Source of the DNA: Glandiceps talaboti
Taxonomy: Eukaryota > Hemichordata > Enteropneusta > Spengelidae
NCBI RefSeq assembly: GCF_964340395.1
Contig: NC_135566.1
Span: 1,346,501-1,410,500 of the forward strand
Length of the DNA: 64,000 nt
Reading direction: 5' to 3'
Shown: piece by piece, positions 1 through 64,000 of the stretch
Numbering within the stretch: position 1 is the first letter of the stretch
How the letters are laid out: every line of letters starts with the position of its first letter
The notes under the pieces: generated by a model
What the model was told of the DNA's origin: nothing
Database searches by the model: none
What the model saw: only the letters and a program-made list of their open reading frames with translations
Translations under genes and position numbers: made by a program

Positions 1-800
1 TACTGGTCAGTGGTACAATGTGGGCGGTAGATTACACACAATCTGAAGATTTTCCGATCACATTTTTGAATGTGTTTTTTAACGGTAAAATTCAAATTTC
101 AACATGGCCACACCGAAAATTGTCTCCCCTAACATCGTTTGCGATGTAAATAACGGCTCTGTTCATGAAAATTTTTATTTAATTTTGACTTTGATGGCAT
201 TTATGAATGAAATGAGATGGCTGTGTGAACTCAATGTACTCAATGTGACGAAAACATTACCGCGACGTGAGTTCAAATTACAGGCTGCATATTTCCGTTG
301 GTCGGTATGTGCGTCGGCAAATAAAGCCATTTTGCCCATCCGATTTTGGCGCCGATGCTACTGACTTACGGTCATATTTTGCCGATTTCTGGCATAAATT
401 GAGTAATAATTTTTTGTTGTTCTGCTAAATAATGAATTATATTTACAAAAACCAACTTTTCAAAAGGTATCAAGGTGACAACTTTAGATATTTTAAGACA
501 CTTTCATTGCCGGTGCGGCACCGTCTGTTGCGTCATAATCGGATTAGTGAGCCGTTAATTAATTTCGTTCAAATTTTTACGACTCAAAATGTCATTTTCT
601 GCCAAATTTTCGCCAATTTTGACAATTTAACCAGTAAAGAGAAGTTTTGTAAGAACATAAATGTTGGTATTTTGAATTTTATTTGTAATATAAATATTTT
701 GTTTATTTGTGATATGTCAATAAATAAACGACTTGTGTCAGTTTTATTCATATTTTATTACTTTAATTCATATTTCGGTTGTGTTTGTGGAATTTGAATG
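1..800. other. Compositionally distinct CpG-containing stretch, possibly an old mobile-element fragment
   Basis: This stretch has clearly more CpG than the RAN intron that follows, two open frames (104-364 and 432-797) with no recognisable similarity, a palindromic CGGTGCGGCACCG near 511, and overlapping AATAAA words near 718-727. It could be the 3' end or LTR of a mobile element. No family was recognised. Confidence 0.25.
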
Positions 801-1457
801 CATGTATTTGCACGTGTGATGTAGAGAATTTATTTTCCAATGAAATGATACCTCATTTTTTAAAAATGAGCAACTCTAAGTATTTTTATATCAATTTGAT
901 TACATAACACTCACTTTCACCTGGTGGTCAGTGAGGGGGGTGGTGGAGAACAAACATTCCCAGGGGGCAATTGGTGGTGAAAAGGTTAATGTGGCTAAGA
1001 GGTGTATGAAGTTCTTTAGAAATACAAGGGCCAGATGTTGGTTTTAGTTCTTTTTATACAAATGCAGTATAAAGCACCTCATTGCTTATTTAAATCTTGC
1101 CTGAAATTCTAAACTGTTGATGTTTACGCAAGAATAACCAGATCTAGTTTTATCACAATATATGTGGCTCTAAAAATGACTCACAGAATCATGAAAGTAA
1201 AGTGTATCAAACTGATACACATTTCTTTACGTGGGTTTCGATAAAATGAAACAATGAAAACAAAACCCTGCTTTGTGTATTATCTCCTTTCCTTCTATGT
1301 TTTATTCACATACCTATCTTTGACACCATACTAGCAGTATAAACTACAAACAAACAAACAAACAAGCTAAAGAAGAGGAAGGATATTGGCCTGAAATGTC
1401 AGTTATTACTAAACTCTTTACTTAGCGTATGACCAATCTATTTCTACCAAATCTTTA

Positions 1458-4066
<2,609 letters not shown>

Positions 4067-5138
4067 ATCTGTGATTGCAATGGGTATGAATCTGTGCTGT
4101 TAAATGAGAATGCAAAAGGTTATATTTAAGAAATATTTTCAAAGAGTAAATTGTATGGAAGTTTACTGAACTTACACAAGGTCATCCAGCAATGTACACA
4201 GTTTTCAGAAGCATATAGTGAGGTGAAGTCTGCTTGATCAGTGATCACAAACACAGTGTTCTGTTAACAAGACCCCCACAACAAATAAGTACTGTGTACT
4301 CTGTACTTATTGAAGCTTGTCAAACTTTTTGAGTATTGGGAACTAAATTCTTACCATTGCCCCAGGTGTCAACATAACATGAAACAGATATTAATTTTCT
4401 GTCACATGAAGAAAACCCATACTATTACTATGTGAGGTGAGGGAACAAGAGTCAACTAAACTCTAGTCAGAAACACTGAAGACAATGACTTCAGTTAGTC
4501 TAAAAGCTATTCACCCAACTTATAACGTTCTAATCTTGCCTAGAGGTCTGGGTCTAAAAGTTGTTATTTCTGATGATCATGGAAACGATGCAAAAAACAA
4601 AGACTTCTTGAAACATTCAGTTTCAGTCATTCGCTTTTGTATGGCTTCACGTCAGCCACATGGGAGCCAGTGCTCCTGTCATTGTGTTGGCAATAACCCC
4701 TCTGTAGTGATCACTTTGATTTCCACTGCAAGTGTTACGAGATTCATTATTTGAAGATGACAACTGCAGGTTAGCATTCGTATTCATCCTGAGGAACCAT
4801 GAAATATAATGTGATGCTGATAATGTTTCGTATCGAGAAGTACATAGAATTCGACCAGAAACTTCCTGATATCATCAGGCTAAAATAACTATGTATTGTA
4901 AAACGCTGCTCTTTGAGGAAAGAAAATGTTTAGTGAGCAGCCCCGCATGAATAATGAAATGGAAGATACCGTCAATGTATCTAAATATTATATTTTTCAT
5001 ACATAAACGTTTACTGTAACGATGAATCAACACATTTGTAGTCTCCGTCCCGTTGCACCAGACAATGGAACAGTCAAACAGTTCTCCATACAACGAGTTC
5101 TTGAAATCACACCAAGAAATGTTCAATCACATACTTAC

Positions 5139-5152
5139 AATACGCTTAATAC
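5139..5152 (-). other. Possible 14-nt non-coding micro-exon in the RAN 5' UTR
   Basis: On the minus strand a polypyrimidine tract and TTTTTTAG acceptor (ending at 5153) precede 14 nt (GTATTAAGCGTATT), which are followed at once by a consensus donor GTAAGT. The implied upstream intron would be only about 63 nt (5153-5215). This is pattern evidence only. Confidence 0.25.
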
Positions 5153-5215
5153 CTAAAAAAGAAACGATCAACGAAGGATGGCGAAGATTTAAGAAGGATT
5201 GAACAACATGCTTAC

Positions 5216-5290
5216 CACGTCGATTACAACATAAGATGGCGGCGCGAATATGCAAACCAGTTCGTTCTAGTATACTAGTCACCTGACACA
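5216..5290 (-). other. RAN: Probable RAN 5' non-coding first exon
   Basis: On the minus strand a good donor (GTG|GTAAGC, donor bases 5215-5211) follows a CpG-containing stretch with the block GCCGCCATCTT (5243-5233), a YY1-type element typical of housekeeping promoters and first exons. This suits RAN, whose start codon lies in a separate downstream exon. The upper limit given is arbitrary because no start site can be read from sequence. Confidence 0.5.
5233..5243 (+). promoter_or_regulatory. YY1-like element AAGATGGCGGC
   Basis: The 11-mer AAGATGGCGGC matches the YY1 consensus (AAnATGGCGGC), a common element just downstream of housekeeping-gene starts. It lies in the presumed first exon of RAN, in reverse orientation to it. 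The assignment is by motif only. Confidence 0.45.
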
Positions 5291-5916
5291 AATTTTTGGC
5301 GGGCGGAAATATTTTGACACTTTTCTTTAATTTTGCCACGAAAACTCTGGTGCTCCGTCTTCACTTCAAAGGTACACGCAGGGTTCCGAATAATCAAAAT
5401 AATGATGAAGGGACGATAATAACGTTTCTTTCCCAATGACAGTTGGCTCAACTCGAGTGAACCAATTTTGACCTTTGCGCGTACAGGTCATGAAGCAAGC
5501 ACGTGACCTATCATCCTATGCTATCATATCATGTTCGAGTATCTTACGAATTAAAGTCATTATCTGTGGGATTATTTATGTGAAAATTATGTAATGTTTA
5601 CCCCAGTCTTTGACATAATGTTAATGAACATGACAAAAATCTCCTTTATTTCAATTAAAGAAGACATGAGCGAGTACATGTACCTGCGGCATAATTTACG
5701 ACATTTTGAAATGTCGCGCAAATGTACCTGCGCAGTGCAAAATACTGTGAGGGCGTCTGGGAAAATTGGTGTGAGAGATTGGTTTAATTTAATGGGTGTA
5801 GGGGATTTTGTGTGGAAATATCACCGCGATTTTGACGATTCCAAGTGAAAACCATTCGGACTTTAATGTATCATTAGTCTTACCGGATTGAACGTGAAGG
5901 CAAAAGAAAGTTCAAG
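5291..5916. promoter_or_regulatory. Divergent RAN / syntaxin 1 promoter region
   Basis: This is the only sequence between the presumed RAN first exon and the syntaxin start codon, so it should hold the promoters of both genes and the syntaxin 5' UTR. It is visibly richer in CpG than the introns. Readable elements include an E-box CACGTGAC at 5500-5507 and a CCAAT word near 5461. No convincing TATA box is seen for either gene. An 84-codon open frame at 5594-5848 has no recognisable similarity and is not called as a gene. Confidence 0.6.
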
Positions 5917-60334
<54,418 letters not shown>

Positions 60335-61441
60335 TAATCCTACCAGCTTTAATGACCCAACCCTGGCATGCAACTGGCTCTACAACTTTACTTCTCCTAT
60401 CGCATGATTCCTATATTACAGACAAATGGTGATCTCCAGTAGACCATCGATCCTACCAACCTCCTAGCTCCCTTGTTATTCTGGAGTATTAGACTATTCC
60501 ATTCTAATGAATAGGGTCCAAAGCATTGACTATTGATGTGTATTTGTTACACATGTTTGGAGAGTTTTAACACTTGTATAATGTTCTTACTGTAGATTCA
60601 GTGCAAGGTTCAATACTAACTTCTGAAACAATTTATTTTATTTTTGATTTTAATCATGACCAACTTTTCTATAAGACGGTAAATTTGAATCAAGTGTGTT
60701 ATATTTTGATCTATTACCAAATCTAATGTACATTGTGTAGTTGGAAGACAGACAACTTGAATTAGGGGAAGTTCTGGTATTCATCAACCTATTTTGTACC
60801 TTATGGGTGACAAATATTTGACTCAGAAGATGAATAATAGAAGAGAAACACCTATGCCTTGGTTGTTTATTGAAGATGTCCTCAGACATGACTTTACTCA
60901 TTCTGAGGATGAAGACAGACAAGAGAATTCATCTACTTGCTGATTTCCAAAATTTCAAAAATCATATCGCAATATGTCATACCATAAAAATGTGATGGTT
61001 TAAGTGATTTTGTCACCCTTCAAGAATTAGCATAGTGTGTATAAATGAATAGATGTCTTTCATTTATGATATGCATGTATGACTTTGTTTTGTCTGATGT
61101 TTTGTAGTTTCCCTGATTTAGCTTCAGAATGTTCTAGGTGTTGAGATTTTCACCTGTAGTACACATGCCTGTATCTTTGTAGAGGCAATGTCACAGTGAA
61201 GTACAAATGTGAAGTATTGAAGGAAATACCAAACTATAATCTTGTACCTTTCATACATAGCAACATGAGTACCAATCAAATGAGAAATACAGTCCTGTTG
61301 TTATTTACATATTAACATAATTTGCATACCGTATCAAGAAATAGTGTTTGCTCTAGTTATGTTGTTGTTTGATAATTCATCAAAACTTGATGAAGTTGTA
61401 GCAGGTTTCTATAGGGAAGGCATGTACACCACTCCAGTAAA

Positions 61442-61460
61442 CAGTGCCCTCTATTGGCAG
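61442..61460. promoter_or_regulatory. CTCF-like motif
   Basis: The complement contains CCAATAGAGGGCACTG, close to CCASYAGRKGGCRS. A second such site lies about 100 bp downstream in the same orientation. Confidence 0.3.
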
Positions 61461-61539
61461 TTTATGTAAACTGTGAAAGTCAAGATAAACAGTGCCCCTT
61501 AATATGCTATGGCAGTGACAGTGCACAGATGCAATTGAA

Positions 61540-61557
61540 CAGCGCCATCAAGTGGCA
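61540..61557. promoter_or_regulatory. CTCF-like motif
   Basis: The complement reads TGCCACTTGATGGCGCTG, close to the CTCF core and to the invertebrate AGATGGCGC form. It lies downstream of the syntaxin stop codons. Confidence 0.35.
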
Positions 61558-63580
61558 TACTTTACATGCAGTGTTTTTGACAATTGATACTTCAGATGGC
61601 AGAAAAATTGTAGAAGGTTTGGTTATATAGGAAAAATGATATATGAAATTGTGATGTTGTTATCAAAGTGTGGTGATAAATACTGCAAGTGAGGTGTCAT
61701 TTTCCTAGTCTGGTGAAGAAATACAAAATATAAGAATAAACAAAATACAAAAAAAAAACAATACCTCAACTTTATATGCAGATTTTCAAGTGTAGGCTAT
61801 GAGCACTTATCAATATCAGTCTGGTGTTAAGTTCACTGTGTGAAAAAAAAATCATCTAAAACTTTGTACGTTTTCACAAAATCTATATTTCCTGTGTTTG
61901 TAGTGGTAGTATAATTCAGAAATTATTTGGTTTGACTGCATTTGTACTGACACAGAGATAGAAAGATACTTTGGTTAAAAGTCTACAACATTCACATCAA
62001 AATACAGAGATAATAATACAGGGTAAATGTGTGTTTTTGGAATCTGTTTGAAAAAGTGTTTTTGTTTTTTCAGATGATTGAAGGTTTTGCTAACATAAGT
62101 AGTGAACTAATTTGATTTCAACTCCATAGAATTTAGTCAAATGAAATTTCACTAGGATTTTAATTCAGTAGAAAAGAAAAACCAGCAAAAATATGAAAAT
62201 TAAAATTCCAGTAAAAGTTAAATACATTGCAATATAAGGTACTTTGTAGACAACGATTAAATTCTTCAACCTGAAATAATTGCTAATGACAAGGTTTTCA
62301 CAATAATGCCCCAAATATTCATGGAAAAAATTACTTCTTTGTGGACTTTGTAGGTTTGTGTACATATCTTGACACAGTGATGACTCTCTGAGTATTAAAG
62401 AAGTACACATATTTTAAAAATGAAGCAAATTTATCCGTATATAAACATTCCCTTTCAACATTTCACATCTAAAATCAATCTTGTCTGAAAACTTTCCTGT
62501 ATGTGGTCGATAATATCATAGATAGTGCTTTATAAAATGTACACTTGTACTGAAATTATAGTAATGGTAAAACTAACAACATTGCTTTCCAGAATAAAAC
62601 AGTCATAGCATTATTTTCATATTATAGTATGTACTTATTGGTTAAAATTCACAATAGCTGTAACTGTGTGATGTCACTTTTTAGAAATTTTGTTTTATAG
62701 GCAATTTTTGTTGTTGTTTCATTTGAAGTTTGAAATTGTATGCAAAAGCCGACTTATAGAACTCTTCATACAGAATTTCCAAGTTACACAACGTTGCCTT
62801 TGACCATGATTGTATGAAAGGTATTAGTTTGTTGTGAACACGATAGGTATGAAGGTGACATTTGAAATTGAGACCCTGTCTTGGAAATTGACAAACTGAT
62901 GTAGGTATTAGTAGTTGTAAGGTCACTTTTCAGCTAAATTCTAAAAGGTATTTCTTTTAGCAAAAATGATTACTAATACATATACAGCATGGTAGTTTCC
63001 AGTAAATTCTACATAATAGCCAACAGGTCTGATATCATTTTCTCTGGATAAATTCCAAATGATATCTCCTAGCAGTCTGTTTAAAATATATATCTTGACA
63101 GAAATAACTATCTGTTATGGCTACTGTGGCTAAAGGTATATAGTTGAATATTTTAAGGTGTTCCAGCTTTCCTATCACAATTTTGTTTTTAGTTTAGTTT
63201 ATTAAAATAATAAATGTGTACATAGTCATAATTTTGGGCTGTAGACTGATGCAAATCAAGAAAAATAGCAACAGATTTTGTGAGAACATTAATTTGATAG
63301 TGTAAAAAAAAAAAAAATTGATTTTCTTAGCCAGGACTTGTATTGTGTAATATCAGGGACTTTGATTTATAAAATGTGTTGTTATTCCATGGTGCAAAAT
63401 GATTCATTGTAACTTTTTTATTTGCTGTAGTGTAGTTATCAAAAATAAACAAAAATAAACAAAACTCCTGGGATATCAAAGATTGTCCGGAATACTGAAT
63501 CATGGACTTGTATTAGTAATTATAAAATATGTGATGAACAAGCTAAAAAATAGGAAAGTGTTGGACTTTGTACCTGGGGA

Positions 63581-63594
63581 GGGGGGGGGGGGGG
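63581..63594. repeat. Poly-G run (G14)
   Basis: Fourteen consecutive G following GGGGA, downstream of syntaxin. Confidence 0.9.
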
Positions 63595-64000
63595 TCTGGG
63601 TGATGTTGCTATTAACAGTTTAATACACTAATGAATTTGTCTCAAGACAGCACATTTCAGAGCTTAATATTACATTTTTTAAAACGTGAACCACAATATT
63701 ACAATAGGAAAGAATAGCTAGAAACATAAGGGGCTTTAGGGGTACCTAAGATTATGAGACTTAACACATTGACCTTTGACCTACAACCCAAAAGTATGCA
63801 CCATGGAGTAGCTGGCACAGTATGGGTAATTGTGTGTTCTGTAAATACTTTGACAGGATTGGGACATCAGGATGTTGTGAGAATATTTATAACCAAAATG
63901 CAACTCATGTAGCATAGAAATAATGTAGAAATGTAGTCTGCTAGTCACAAAATTTATTGTACATTTTTTTTACTTTAGCTGCATTTGTTTTGTTTGAATT

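Larger units (their letters stand above)
60335..64000 (+). other. 3' UTR of isoform B and downstream AT-rich sequence
   Basis: This follows the exon B stop. AATAAA words occur at 61735-61740 and further on (about 62594, 63204 and 63443), so the end of the UTR is not determined. A G14 run at 63581-63594 could form a quadruplex. No third anchor exon and no other gene was recognised. Confidence 0.4.

Noticed and set aside
5594-5848. 84-codon frame upstream of syntaxin exon 1
   Set aside because: It lies in the promoter/5' UTR interval and has no recognisable similarity; length and composition are compatible with chance.

Overview
The window is nuclear DNA of an animal, AT-rich and intron-dominated, most likely a marine bilaterian invertebrate. 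The evidence is metazoan spliced genes with GT/AG introns, a neuronal-type syntaxin about as close to human STX1A as a bilaterian orthologue should be, and dense short tandem repeats and MITE-like elements. The phylum cannot be settled from the sequence alone. There are no bacterial genes, and nearly all open frames outside the exons below are chance frames in low-complexity or tandemly repeated DNA.

Only two protein genes are supported, arranged head to head. On the minus strand, 4066 down to 1463 holds the first three coding exons of the GTPase RAN (residues 1-83, P-loop to just past the DTAGQ switch II motif); the rest lies beyond the left edge. On the plus strand, 5917 to 60334 holds a complete syntaxin 1 gene: nine constant coding exons and two alternative last exons (58362-58448 and 60251-60334), each encoding its own transmembrane anchor and stop. 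Every splice junction joins in frame and gives 291- and 290-residue proteins whose zero-layer Gln falls at residue 226, the human STX1A position. The 650-850 bp between the first exons should contain a divergent promoter.

Syntaxin intron 3 is about 44.4 kb (6556-50977) and fills most of the window. It is packed with tandem arrays (monomers of about 28, 37, 44, 56, 61, 66, 68 and 180 bp), long GT, AT, GTCT, GTAT and ATTC microsatellites, and non-autonomous transposon copies. The clearest are a 96-bp-arm foldback element with a perfect 9-bp target duplication (14162-14384), a 524-bp TIR element with a perfect 9-bp duplication (29163-29686), a TTAA-flanked piggyBac-like MITE (33910-34123) and two opposed copies of a hAT-like element (9055-9354, 41061-41228).

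The 3' part of the gene (50978-60334) has short introns, several built of minisatellites that run up to the splice sites, including 39 copies of a 39-bp unit (51982-53502) that create a spurious 522-codon open frame. An inverted-repeat pair lies between the two alternative anchor exons. From 60335 to the right edge there is 3' UTR and then unrecognised AT-rich DNA. The most interesting biology is the RAN-syntaxin divergent pair (RAN and STX2 are also neighbours in human, from memory) together with the tandemly duplicated membrane-anchor exon.
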